Shown: positions 52,657 through 60,879 of the stretch, one piece after another
Layout of the letters: each line of letters starts with the position of its first letter
Numbering within the stretch: position 1 is the stretch's first letter
Source of the DNA: a bacterium
GTDB taxonomy: Bacteria; Sysuimicrobiota; Sysuimicrobiia; Sysuimicrobiales; Thermofontiviventaceae
Length of the DNA stretch: 64,000 nt
NCBI GenBank assembly: GCA_030550015.1
Contig: JAUQQG010000053.1
Span: 1-64,000 of the forward strand
Direction of reading: 5' to 3'
The notes under the pieces: model-generated
What the model saw: only the letters and a program-made list of their open reading frames with translations
Databases searched by the model: none
Told to the model about the DNA's origin: nothing
Translations under genes and position numbers: made by a program

Positions 52657-52845
52657 ATGACGCAGGGGAAGCTGTTGGGTCTGATCCTGGTGCTGTCTGC
52701 GATCGTCGCCGCCGCGAGCGGGGCGATTGTCTACGGGGAGTTCTCCAGAAAGCAGCTCGTTGTCGGAGCCTCCCTTGGGATCATCTTCTTGGCCTATGGA
52801 TTGATCCTGATCATTCTCCGGAAGGGGCGATGGATCCAGGAGTGA
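52657..52845 (+). CDS. Small two-helix membrane protein of the cytochrome b locus
   Basis: A 62-residue protein with two hydrophobic helices separated by GEFSRKQLVVG. The ATG at 52657 has AAGGAG in front; an upstream in-frame ATG at 52615 lies inside the previous gene. No family is recognised. It is probably a small subunit or assembly factor of the neighbouring cytochrome b complex. Confidence 0.6.
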   Translation: MTQGKLLGLILVLSAIVAAASGAIVYGEFSRKQLVVGASLGIIFLAYGLILIILRKGRWIQE

Positions 52846-52909
52846 GGTTGCGAATGCCCCGTACCGGGCCCCGCGGCAATCTGGCACAGCACGAAGGAGG
52901 AAAGGGAGG

Positions 52910-54067
52910 TTGTACAAGCGCATCCTGAAGAACTTGCAGCGAGCCACCCTCCAAGTGGATGTCCTGCTCAACCGCGTTCTGCCTTCTGATTGGAACCCGT
53001 TGTATTACACTGGAGGGCTGTCGAACCTCTTCCTGACCATCCTGATCCTTTCAGGGATCTTTCTCTTCTTCTACTACGTGCCGGATCCCAACGAGGCCCA
53101 CCGCTCCATCACCTTCATCACGGAGCGCGTCCCGTACGGGAGGATCATCCGCGGGGTTCACCGCTATGCCGCCGATGGGTTCATGGTAGCGATTTTCCTC
53201 CACCTTTTCCGGAACTGGTTCACGGAGCGTTACCTTTTCTCCCGGGATATCCCCTGGATCTCCGGGATGTTCCTCCTTGGCTTCGCTGGGTTCGTGGGAA
53301 TCACCGGATACTTCATGGCGTGGGACGACCGGGCGCAGGCCCTCCTGGCAATGACCCTGCATATGCTTCGGTCGATCCCGCTTGTTGGCCCGTGGCTCAA
53401 CGAGCTCCTCCTGGGAGGAGGGGGAGTCGGCGAACGCACCCTCGTGCGTTTTCTCTTCCTCCACGTGGTCCCCGCCGTGACCCTCTACCTCCTGCTCTGG
53501 TGGCATTATATCCGCATCCGTCACCCCAAAATCTGGCCACCGGCGGTCTGGGTGCTGTTCAGCCTGGGGCTTGTCTTTCTCCTCAGTTCCCTCGTGCCTG
53601 TGGTGAGCGGGGTGCCCGCCTCCCCCACGGCACAGCCGCAGGTGATCCCCCTCGACTTCTTATATATGTGGCCTTACTGGTTGCTGAAGTACGTTGGACC
53701 GATCTGGGCGATCGTGCTCGGGTTCGTCCTGTTCAGTTATGGAATGTACATCCCTTACCAACTCCGGGAGAAGCCGGAGGTCATGGGCGTCCGTCACGCA
53801 GGGGTAGCCCAGGTCATTGAGCCGAACTGCACGGGATGCGAGCTTTGTTACTATGACTGCCCCTACAACGCGATCATCATGGTCCCCTCGCCAAGGCCTG
53901 GGCAGACCAAAGCAGCGCAGAACCGCAAGCTGCTTGCCGTGGTGATTGAGTCGCGGTGCGTAGAATGCGGCATCTGCATTGGCGCTTGCCCGTTCCAGGC
54001 TTTAGAACTCCCTCGTTTGATGGAGAATCAAGTGCTTGAAAGGGTGCTGGCAGCATGTCGGAGCTAG
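52910..54067 (+). CDS. Cytochrome b (second of two) fused to a C-terminal 2[4Fe-4S] ferredoxin
   Basis: A 385-residue fusion. The cytochrome b part keeps all four haem histidines: His84 and His98 in helix B, His185 and His199 in helix D (14-residue spacing). The Qo motif is degraded; the PEWY region reads P247-L-D-F-L-Y. The C-terminal domain holds two ferredoxin motifs, C307/C310/C313/C317 and C350/C353/C356/C360. The iron-sulfur domain would face the cytoplasm if helix count is as in cytochrome b. The TTG start has GAAGGAGG 9 bp upstream. It overlaps the MvhD-like gene by 13 bp. Confidence 0.88.
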   Translation: MYKRILKNLQRATLQVDVLLNRVLPSDWNPLYYTGGLSNLFLTILILSGIFLFFYYVPDPNEAHRSITFITERVPYGRIIRGVHRYAADGFMVAIFLHLFRNWFTERYLFSRDIPWISGMFLLGFAGFVGITGYFMAWDDRAQALLAMTLHMLRSIPLVGPWLNELLLGGGGVGERTLVRFLFLHVVPAVTLYLLLWWHYIRIRHPKIWPPAVWVLFSLGLVFLLSSLVPVVSGVPASPTAQPQVIPLDFLYMWPYWLLKYVGPIWAIVLGFVLFSYGMYIPYQLREKPEVMGVRHAGVAQVIEPNCTGCELCYYDCPYNAIIMVPSPRPGQTKAAQNRKLLAVVIESRCVECGICIGACPFQALELPRLMENQVLERVLAACRS

Positions 54068-54543
54068 AGCACAGTTCCTCTCTGCAATCCCAGGAAAAGC
54101 CCACCCTGAAGGTGGTAGGGTTTGTCTGCGACTGGAGCGTGGATCTCAAAGGTGCGCTCACGGAGGACGGGAGGCTCCGGGAGGTTCCGAACGTCTACGT
54201 GATGATGATCCCCTGTTCGGGGTTCATCCGGCCCTCCTGGCTGGAGTTCGCCCTGAAGAACGGAGCTGACGGAGTGTTTGTCTGCGGGTGCCCGTATGGG
54301 GACTGCCTGAACCGGGAGGGGAATTTTCTCATCAGGAACAGGATCCAGCAGATGCGCCGCCGCCTCCAGCGTCAGAGGATCGATCCAGAGCGGGTAACGA
54401 TGCTGGCTTATGGGCTGCATGATCGGGAGGGATTCCTCTTGGCGATCAAGGCTTTCCTGGAGGATCTGCGCAGGCGGGTCGTGCCAGGAGGCCAGGCGGT
54501 GACGAGGGCCGCTCAGCAAAGCAGCCCCAACGAAATCTCTTGA
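54055..54543 (+). CDS. MvhD-like iron-sulfur protein (hydrogenase/heterodisulfide-reductase-associated family)
   Basis: A 162-residue protein of the MvhD/FlpD family. Family motifs are VGFVCDWS near the N-terminus, MMIPCSGFIRPSWL, GADGVFVCGCPYGDC and REGNFLIRNR. MvhD carries a 2Fe-2S cluster and passes electrons between hydrogenase or formate dehydrogenase and HdrA. The usual N-terminal CCNWCS is reduced to a single Cys (VCDWS). Translation overlaps the cytochrome b-ferredoxin fusion, so it is likely its soluble redox partner. No hdr or mvh genes are in the window. Confidence 0.82.
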   Translation: MSELEHSSSLQSQEKPTLKVVGFVCDWSVDLKGALTEDGRLREVPNVYVMMIPCSGFIRPSWLEFALKNGADGVFVCGCPYGDCLNREGNFLIRNRIQQMRRRLQRQRIDPERVTMLAYGLHDREGFLLAIKAFLEDLRRRVVPGGQAVTRAAQQSSPNEIS

Positions 54544-54621
54544 CAAGGTTCCGCTGGGGACAACGTCAAGGGGCGTCCTTTCAACCGTCGAGCATTATAA
54601 TAATGGAAAGTACCCTAGGTG

Positions 54622-54738
54622 ATGGAGATGATCCGGCGGAAGAGTGTAGGGACGATCTTGGCTTATGCCCTTTTCTACATCGTGTTCTTCGCCCTCCTCT
54701 TGCTCGTGGCCTCGTTTGGGCTCATCGCCGAAGCTTGA
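54622..54738 (+). CDS. 38-residue single-helix membrane protein
   Basis: A tiny gene starting ATGGAGATGATCCGG; ATG 54628 is an alternative giving 36 residues. The product has a basic N-terminus (MIRRKS) and one helix (TILAYALFYIVFFALLLLVA). It follows a TATAAT box at 54596-54601 and precedes the cupredoxin gene. Its size and shape resemble small subunits of oxidases or bc-type complexes (for example subunit IIa), but nothing more specific can be said. A ribosome site is weak. Confidence 0.5.
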   Translation: MEMIRRKSVGTILAYALFYIVFFALLLLVASFGLIAEA

Positions 54739-54781
54739 GACAGGGCTATGTACTCTCATCATAGAAAGGAGGAACAGGACG

Positions 54782-55153
54782 ATGCGATTTGTTCGCGCCA
54801 CGATCCTCGCTGTCGCCGCCCTTGTGCTGCTCGCAGCCTGCGCACGCCAGCAGGCCCAGCCACCTGCCCCAGCACCATCGGCAGCGGGTGAGATCGCGAT
54901 TACCGAGAACGAGTGGTCGATCCAACCGAAGGAGATCCGTGCAAAACCAGGGAAGGTTACCTTTGTGATCAAGAACCAGGGCGCCGTAGAGCACAACTTC
55001 GTGATCGAAGGAGTTGGGGAGGTCGACAAGATTGCGCCGGGGGAGACGAAGAAGCTGGAGGTGACTCTCCAACCGGGGACCTACAAGGTTGTGTGTAATC
55101 TCCCCGGTCACCAGGAAGCTGGCATGGAGGCCACACTCACCGTCTCAGAGTGA
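54782..55153 (+). CDS. Cupredoxin lipoprotein (plastocyanin/azurin-like)
   Basis: A 123-residue lipoprotein. The lipobox LLAAC gives a lipidated Cys at residue 20, followed by an Ala/Pro/Gln-rich linker. The copper ligands are visible: His in VEHNFVIEG, then Cys, His and Met in VVCNLPGHQEAGM. This is a type I blue-copper site. It may carry electrons from the dihaem cytochrome or Rieske complex to a terminal acceptor outside this window. GAAAGGAGG precedes the ATG. Confidence 0.9.
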   Translation: MRFVRATILAVAALVLLAACARQQAQPPAPAPSAAGEIAITENEWSIQPKEIRAKPGKVTFVIKNQGAVEHNFVIEGVGEVDKIAPGETKKLEVTLQPGTYKVVCNLPGHQEAGMEATLTVSE

Positions 55154-55206
55154 GGCAGTCTCACGAGCCAATCAAAGCCAAGCAAAATAGAGTTTTTTGA
55201 AAGAAC

Positions 55207-55232
55207 GGGAGACGTTTGCCAGGGAGCTCTGA
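55207..55232 (+). repeat. GACGTTTGCCAGGGAGCTC-type short intergenic motif
   Basis: GAGACGTTTGCCAGGGAGCTC lies before the polyprenyl synthase. Related sequence occurs at 56278 (GTTGACGTTTGCCAGG) and on the - strand at 47357-47375 (GTTGACGTTTGCTGGAGCTC). It seems to be a small dispersed repeat. Confidence 0.4.
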
Positions 55233-55269
55233 GGAGCCGGAGGATCCGTCCTATGAAGGACGCCCAGGG

Positions 55270-56244
55270 GTGAACGGGGTGGATCTTGCTGCAATCTACG
55301 AGCCTGTTGCAGGCGACCTTGAGAGGCTGAACTCCCTCCTCTTGGAAGAGCTGCAATCCGACGATGTCTTCATCGGGCAACTCGTCCACCACGTTCTCTC
55401 CACACGCGGGAAGATGGTACGGCCGGCCCTCGTCTTCCTCGCAGCCCAGGCGTGCGGAGGAGCAGGGGAGGAGCGCCTGTACATCGCCGGGGCCGTCGAG
55501 CTCATCCACGTGGCTTCCCTGATCCACGATGATATCATCGACCAGTCGGACATGCGCCGTGGTACAGCCACGGCGCATGTGCGCTGGGGGAACCAAGTGG
55601 CCGTTCTCCTGGGGGATTATCTCTTTGCCAAATCCTTTCACCTCCTCTCGCGGGTGAGCCATCCGCTGGTTGCGCCCGCAATGGCCTACGCGACAGTTGG
55701 GATGAGCCAGGCAGAGATCAAGCAGATCAAGATGGGGAGCGTCCCCCATACAGACGAGGAGGTCTACTTCGAGATCATTGAGGGGAAGACTGCCCGCCTG
55801 TTCTCGGCTGCTTGCCGGGCCGGAGCCCTGGTCGCCGGGGCTCCGTTAGAGGAAGCGGAAGCTCTGGCTACCTTCGGTCTCAACTGGGGGATGGCTTTCC
55901 AGATTGTGGACGATACACTGGACCTGACGAGCTCGCCTGAGGTCCTGGGGAAGCCGATCGCGAGCGACATCCATGGAGGAAAGATCACCCTTCCTATGAT
56001 CATCGCCCTCCGGGAGGGAACGCCTTCCGACCAGGACAGGCTCCGGCGCCTCCTCCAGGAGCCCGAGGGCCGGTTGGAGGAGATCCGCATGGTTCTCGAT
56101 CGGTACAACGCGATCCCAGCCGCGCTGGATATTGCCCGTTCCTACAGTGAGAGGGCTGCGGAAGCCCTTCGCATCCTCCCGGAGAGCCGGGCAAAGCGGA
56201 GCTTGATGGAACTGACCGAATTCGTGACCAGCCGAGTAAGATAG
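55270..56244 (+). CDS. Trans-polyprenyl diphosphate synthase (long-chain, quinone tail)
   Basis: A 324-residue IspB/HepT-type enzyme. The first aspartate-rich motif is H86-D-D-I-I-D91 with DMRRG, the second is IVDDTLDLTS. RGKMVRPALV is the usual IPP-binding stretch. The residues before the first DDxxD (VASLI) are small, which suits a long-chain product such as hepta- to nonaprenyl diphosphate for menaquinone. The GTG at 55270 is preferred; a TTG at 55216 would add 18 residues from the GACGTTTGC repeat. It fits with the quinol-using complex upstream. Confidence 0.88.
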   Translation: MNGVDLAAIYEPVAGDLERLNSLLLEELQSDDVFIGQLVHHVLSTRGKMVRPALVFLAAQACGGAGEERLYIAGAVELIHVASLIHDDIIDQSDMRRGTATAHVRWGNQVAVLLGDYLFAKSFHLLSRVSHPLVAPAMAYATVGMSQAEIKQIKMGSVPHTDEEVYFEIIEGKTARLFSAACRAGALVAGAPLEEAEALATFGLNWGMAFQIVDDTLDLTSSPEVLGKPIASDIHGGKITLPMIIALREGTPSDQDRLRRLLQEPEGRLEEIRMVLDRYNAIPAALDIARSYSERAAEALRILPESRAKRSLMELTEFVTSRVR

Positions 56245-56265
56245 GGATATAGGGATGAATATCCC
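56244..56265 (+). terminator. Hairpin after polyprenyl synthase
   Basis: GGGATAT and ATATCCC form a 7-bp stem with an 8-nt loop, beginning in the stop codon. No T-run follows, so it is a weak terminator candidate. Confidence 0.3.
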
Positions 56266-56358
56266 GGTGAACGTCTGTTGACGTTTGCCAGGCCTCCAGC
56301 GAAACCTTACCAGAAGAGTCGCTGGGACTAGTGATCCCACCTATTCGCCTGAGGGGAG

Positions 56359-57327
56359 ATGCCTCCCATGATTGCTGTCACCGGGGCCAGCGGATTTGTA
56401 GGGAGGAACCTCCTCCGCGTTATGCGAGAACGCGGCATACCCGTCCGCGCCGTGGTTCACTCGTCGCAGGGGGAGACATGGGCTCGTTCGCTGGGGATCG
56501 AAGGAGTGCAAGCCGATGTCCGGGATGAAGTTTCCCTGGAAAGGGCATTTCAAGGTTGCTCCGTGGTCGTCCACCTTGTGGCCATCATCCGGGAGCGGGG
56601 CCCCCATACCTTCGAAGCTATCAACCACCTTGGGACCCAGGCAGTGGTCTCCGCTGCCCACCGCTGCGGCGTGCGAAAACTGATTCACCTGAGCGCGCTG
56701 GGCGCTTCTCCCGTAACCCCGAGTCGGTACCTAGCCTCGAAGTGGCGCGGTGAGGAAGCCGTGAGGAGAGGAGCGGTTCCTTATACCATCTTCCGCCCTT
56801 CGTTGATCTTCGGCCCTGGAGGGGGCGCGCTAGCACAGCTCCTTGCACTCACCCGGTATGGTCCCTTCTACCCGTTCATCCTCAGGGTCGGCGAAAGCCC
56901 GCTCCTGGAGCGCCTGGCTGACCTCCTCCCCTTGATCCCCGTACTTGGGGACGGGACCTACCGGTCTATGCCCATCGACTTGCGGGATGTGATCAGGTGC
57001 GTGATCCAGGCGGTCGAGCGAGAGGACGTGGTGGGCCGGGAGTTCGATCTCGGAGGCCCGGAGGTGGTAACATACAGCTCTTTGCTCGACCGGCTCCTCC
57101 AGATCCTGCGCAAGCATCGCTATAAGGTTCACATCCCCCTCTCCCTCTCTTGGTTCCTCGTGCGAGCCGGGGAGCGCATCCTTTCCAATCCTCCCATCAC
57201 TTCCGCGGAGTTTGAGGCGCTTCTTCTGGACAATGTCTGCGATCCCGCCCCTGCCTACCAGACCTTCGGCCTCACGCCGCGTCCACTGGACGAGACGCTG
57301 CGCTGGGCACTAGGACTCCAGGAGTAA
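56359..57327 (+). CDS. NAD(P)-binding SDR protein, NDUFA9/atypical SDR type
   Basis: A 322-residue Rossmann protein. The nucleotide motif TGASGFVG is at residues 8-15. VVHLVAIIRERG and a YLASKWRGEE segment follow, with the YxxxK pair replaced by YLASK. This is the atypical SDR branch related to NDUFA9 of complex I and to UbiA-adjacent quinone-related proteins. Position next to the polyprenyl synthase hints at a link to quinones or respiration, but the activity is unknown. ATG 56368 is an alternative start. Confidence 0.83.
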   Translation: MPPMIAVTGASGFVGRNLLRVMRERGIPVRAVVHSSQGETWARSLGIEGVQADVRDEVSLERAFQGCSVVVHLVAIIRERGPHTFEAINHLGTQAVVSAAHRCGVRKLIHLSALGASPVTPSRYLASKWRGEEAVRRGAVPYTIFRPSLIFGPGGGALAQLLALTRYGPFYPFILRVGESPLLERLADLLPLIPVLGDGTYRSMPIDLRDVIRCVIQAVEREDVVGREFDLGGPEVVTYSSLLDRLLQILRKHRYKVHIPLSLSWFLVRAGERILSNPPITSAEFEALLLDNVCDPAPAYQTFGLTPRPLDETLRWALGLQE

Positions 57328-57398
57328 TGGGTCTTCTTGGGACATCGCCCCATGGTCACGTGTCGTTTTTCCTTCTGGTAAGGGTCTGGACGCCGAGG

Positions 57399-57404
57399 TA
57401 TAAT
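57399..57404 (+). promoter_or_regulatory. -10 element upstream of tatA
   Basis: TATAAT lies 18 bp before the tatA ATG. A good -35 was not found (TTCTGG at 20 bp is the nearest match). Confidence 0.35.
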
Positions 57405-57422
57405 AGGGCAGGAGGTGGCTCC

Positions 57423-57602
57423 ATGTTCGGGTTAGGTACGCAGGAGCTTATCATCATTCTGGTTATCGCCCTGTTGATCTTTGGTCCTGCCCGGCTTGCC
57501 GGCATCGGGGGTGCGCTGGGGAAGGCGATCAAGGAGTTCCGGGGAGCGGTTAAGGAGACAGAGGAAGAGCTGAAGAGCGCATCCCGGGATGAGGACCGCT
57601 GA
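57423..57602 (+). CDS. tatA: TatA, twin-arginine translocase subunit
   Basis: A 59-residue TatA/E protein. The short N-terminal helix (TQELIIILVIALLIFGP) with the FGP hinge is followed by the amphipathic helix GALGKAIKEFRGAV and an acidic tail. It forms the Tat pore that exports folded proteins, such as the Rieske protein at 50490. No tatC is in the window. AGGAGGTGG precedes the ATG. Confidence 0.93.
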   Translation: MFGLGTQELIIILVIALLIFGPARLAGIGGALGKAIKEFRGAVKETEEELKSASRDEDR

Positions 57603-57858
57603 GCGGCATGAGGGTTCTTTCCTCAACCTCGTTGGGAAGGGAATCTTCATTGATTTCTTGGGGATCTCCGGCAAGAGCAAAACTTGCCGGGGTACGAAAG
57701 CCACTATGAACGCTAGCCGTTCCCTTAGGGCTTTGAGGAAGGACATCTCCCTGCCGGAAATTTCCCGTAGCTGGAGAGCGAAAGGGTATCGTTGAATTTC
57801 CCCGTCGAGGCGCGTACGCATCAGCTCCTGTGACGGGGACAACGTTCGGAGGAGCTTC
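57603..57858. other. 256-bp gap with strong secondary structure (possible structured RNA)
   Basis: No gene is recognised. CCGGCAAG and CTTGCCGG (about 57669-57691) form a perfect 8-bp hairpin. AAAGCC pairs with GGCTTT downstream and encloses GAACG/CGTTC. A third stretch with GGAAATTTCC follows. The run GGTACGAAAGCC faintly recalls c-di-GMP riboswitch cores but the rest does not fit. It lies between tatA and DUF4321 and could be a leader of the downstream genes. Confidence 0.35.
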
Positions 57859-58119
57859 GTGGCCAGAAGGTACAGGAGCCCCTGGTGGGTTCTGGTCTTC
57901 GTAATCGTCATCGGGGGGTTCCTGGGTAGTGTGATTGCCGAGGCAGTGGGCCAGTACCCTGCCTTCCAGTTCCTCGCGCGTAGCGTGGGGGCTGGACTTG
58001 ACCCTCCCCTCACAGTGGACCTCCGCCTTCTCAGGCTCACCATTGGGTTTACAGTTCGATTGAACCTGGCCATGCTCGTTGGTATAATACTTGCGATTTG
58101 GATCTACCGGCTTTTGTAA
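57859..58119 (+). CDS. DUF4321 small membrane protein
   Basis: An 86-residue protein with two hydrophobic helices (about 8-28 and 63-85) and a middle loop ending in LDLRLLRLTIGFTVRLNLAM. This is the DUF4321 pattern, found upstream of radC/mreB in Gram-positive-type genomes. The function is unknown. The GTG has GGAGG 7 bp upstream. The radC promoter lies in its last codons. Confidence 0.8.
   Translation: MARRYRSPWWVLVFVIVIGGFLGSVIAEAVGQYPAFQFLARSVGAGLDPPLTVDLRLLRLTIGFTVRLNLAMLVGIILAIWIYRLL
58060..58088 (+). promoter_or_regulatory. Sigma-70-type promoter upstream of radC
   Basis: TTGAAC and a perfect TATAAT with a 17-bp spacer, about 100 bp upstream of radC and inside the end of the DUF4321 gene. 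Confidence 0.6.
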
Positions 58120-58191
58120 GGATAAACAACGTCTGCACGAACCGGTACACTGGGAGGAGGAGTACCCCGGCAAGGGCGGGGGAAGCAGGGA

Positions 58192-58893
58192 GTGACCTTG
58201 GAGTTCCAAAGGAAGTTAACGCTAAAGGAGCTTCCAGAGGAGATTCGACCTCGAGAACGGCTCTTGCGCTCTGGTGCCGAGACGCTTTCTACGACCGAGC
58301 TCATGGCAATCCTGTTGCAATCGGGAACGCCACAACGTACAGCGCTTGATCTAGCTGAGGAATTGCTCTCCCGCTTTGGCTCTCTCGACCAGCTTGCCAA
58401 GGCAAAGGTCGCGGATCTCCTTTCCGTGAAAGGGGTCGGGCCAGCCAAAGCGGTCCGGGTTGTCGCAGCCCTGGAGCTAGGAAAGCGGTTACTCACCGCG
58501 CCACCCACCCCTCGCCCCGCGATCCGTTCTCCCCATGACGTGGCCCGGCTTCTGATGCCCGAGATGCGCATGTTGGACCGGGAGCACTTCCGGGTGATCC
58601 TCCTGGACACCAAGCACCGCGTGCTGGGTATCGTGAACATCTCCGTCGGGAGCTTGAACGCCACGACGGTCCACCCCAGGGAGGTGTTTAAAGAAGCGAT
58701 CCGGAAGAGTGCTGCTGCGGTCGTTCTCGTCCATAACCACCCTTCGGGCCAAGCGGAGCCAAGCCGGGAAGATATGCGGATTACCGAGCAACTCCAAGCT
58801 GCGGGGGAGATCGTGGGGATCAAGGTGGTTGACCACATCATCCTGGGCGATGGACAATTCTATAGTTTCCGGGAGCACGCGCTCCTGGCATGA
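58192..58893 (+). CDS. radC: RadC-family JAB metalloprotease-fold protein
   Basis: A 233-residue RadC. An N-terminal helix-hairpin-helix region (LLSVKGVGPAKAVRV) precedes the JAB/MPN domain with its metal motif HNHPSGQAEPSRED. The exact role is unclear; it is not a proven repair enzyme. It stands directly before mreB, as in Bacillus. GTG start. Confidence 0.93.
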   Translation: MTLEFQRKLTLKELPEEIRPRERLLRSGAETLSTTELMAILLQSGTPQRTALDLAEELLSRFGSLDQLAKAKVADLLSVKGVGPAKAVRVVAALELGKRLLTAPPTPRPAIRSPHDVARLLMPEMRMLDREHFRVILLDTKHRVLGIVNISVGSLNATTVHPREVFKEAIRKSAAAVVLVHNHPSGQAEPSREDMRITEQLQAAGEIVGIKVVDHIILGDGQFYSFREHALLA

Positions 58894-59988
<1,095 letters not shown>

Positions 59989-60018
59989 GGCACAACACCT
60001 TTTGAGCAATCCCCAAGG

Positions 60019-60037
60019 ATTCGCTTGGCGAATTTTT
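60019..60037 (+). terminator. Terminator-like hairpin between mreB and mreC
   Basis: ATTCGC and GCGAAT form a 6-bp stem with a TTG loop, followed by TTTT. The T-run overlaps the proposed TTG start of mreC. It may act as an attenuator that lowers mreC expression relative to mreB. Confidence 0.45.
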
Positions 60038-60878
60038 GAAAGTGGGCGAGAAGATCGCGGTGGTGAGCGTGGTCAGCCGGCGAATGGTCTTGTTCGCACT
60101 CCTGGTCCTATTTGCGTTGGCCGTTTTGACGGTTCAGGCGCGTTCCGAGGACAGGAGGGAGATTGGGTTCCTGGGTACTCTCGTCGTCGCAGCCATGACG
60201 CCCGTCCAGGCTGCGCTGGCTCGTGTGAGCGAAGCGGTCGCAAGCACATGGAGAGCTCTCTCAGAAATTGGGGAGCTCCGTGTGGAGAACCAGCAGCTCC
60301 GCCGCCAGGTTGAAATGCTCTCGGAAGAGATTCACCGCCTCCGGGAGCAGGCCCGGGAGGCTGAACGACTCGAGAGGATTCTCGGACTCGCCCGGTCCCT
60401 TCCTCAGCGGACCATCGCAGCACGGGTCATTGCCCGCAGCCCTAACGCTTGGTATCACACCATCCTTCTCGACCGGGGGAGTAGGAGCGGGATCTCCGTG
60501 AACGACCCGGTTCTCGCCCCTTCCGGCCTTGTAGGGAGGGTGATGGAGGTCACGCCTGCCAGCGCGCGGGTTCTGCTCATCTCCGATCCACGGAGTGCTG
60601 TAGGGGCATTGGTTCAGCGATCGAGGGATGTTGGGGTAGTCCAGGGCCTTGGAGAAGGCCGGCTGTCTATGCGGTACCTGACCCGCTCTGCAGAGGTTCA
60701 GGAAGGAGATCTCGTGGTGACCTCCGGCCTTGGAGGCATCTTCCCCCGAGGTTTATTCATCGGGACCATCGTTACAGTGACCAAGGACGAGTCAGGACTT
60801 TTCCAGGAAGCAGAAGTTCGGCCAGGGGCAGACCTGGATCGGCTTGAAGAGGTCCTCGTCGTCCTGCAGGGGAGATAA
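60036..60878 (+). CDS. mreC: MreC, cell-shape scaffold protein
   Basis: A 280-residue bitopic protein. One membrane helix (about 16-36) is followed by a coiled coil (about 73-115) and two beta domains (RSPNAWYHTILLDRGSRSGI, VTSGLGGIFPRGLFIG). MreC links MreB to PBP2/RodA outside the membrane. The start is uncertain. TTG 60036 sits in the T-run of a hairpin; GTG 60042 is an alternative and neither has a clear ribosome site. Confidence 0.9.
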   Translation: MKVGEKIAVVSVVSRRMVLFALLVLFALAVLTVQARSEDRREIGFLGTLVVAAMTPVQAALARVSEAVASTWRALSEIGELRVENQQLRRQVEMLSEEIHRLREQAREAERLERILGLARSLPQRTIAARVIARSPNAWYHTILLDRGSRSGISVNDPVLAPSGLVGRVMEVTPASARVLLISDPRSAVGALVQRSRDVGVVQGLGEGRLSMRYLTRSAEVQEGDLVVTSGLGGIFPRGLFIGTIVTVTKDESGLFQEAEVRPGADLDRLEEVLVVLQGR

Positions 60879-60879
60879 A

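Noticed and set aside
57668-57760. c-di-GMP-I riboswitch
   Set aside because: ACGAAAGCC resembles part of the conserved core, but the flanking GCAAACC hairpin and the second conserved half are not present. It is kept only as an undefined structured region.
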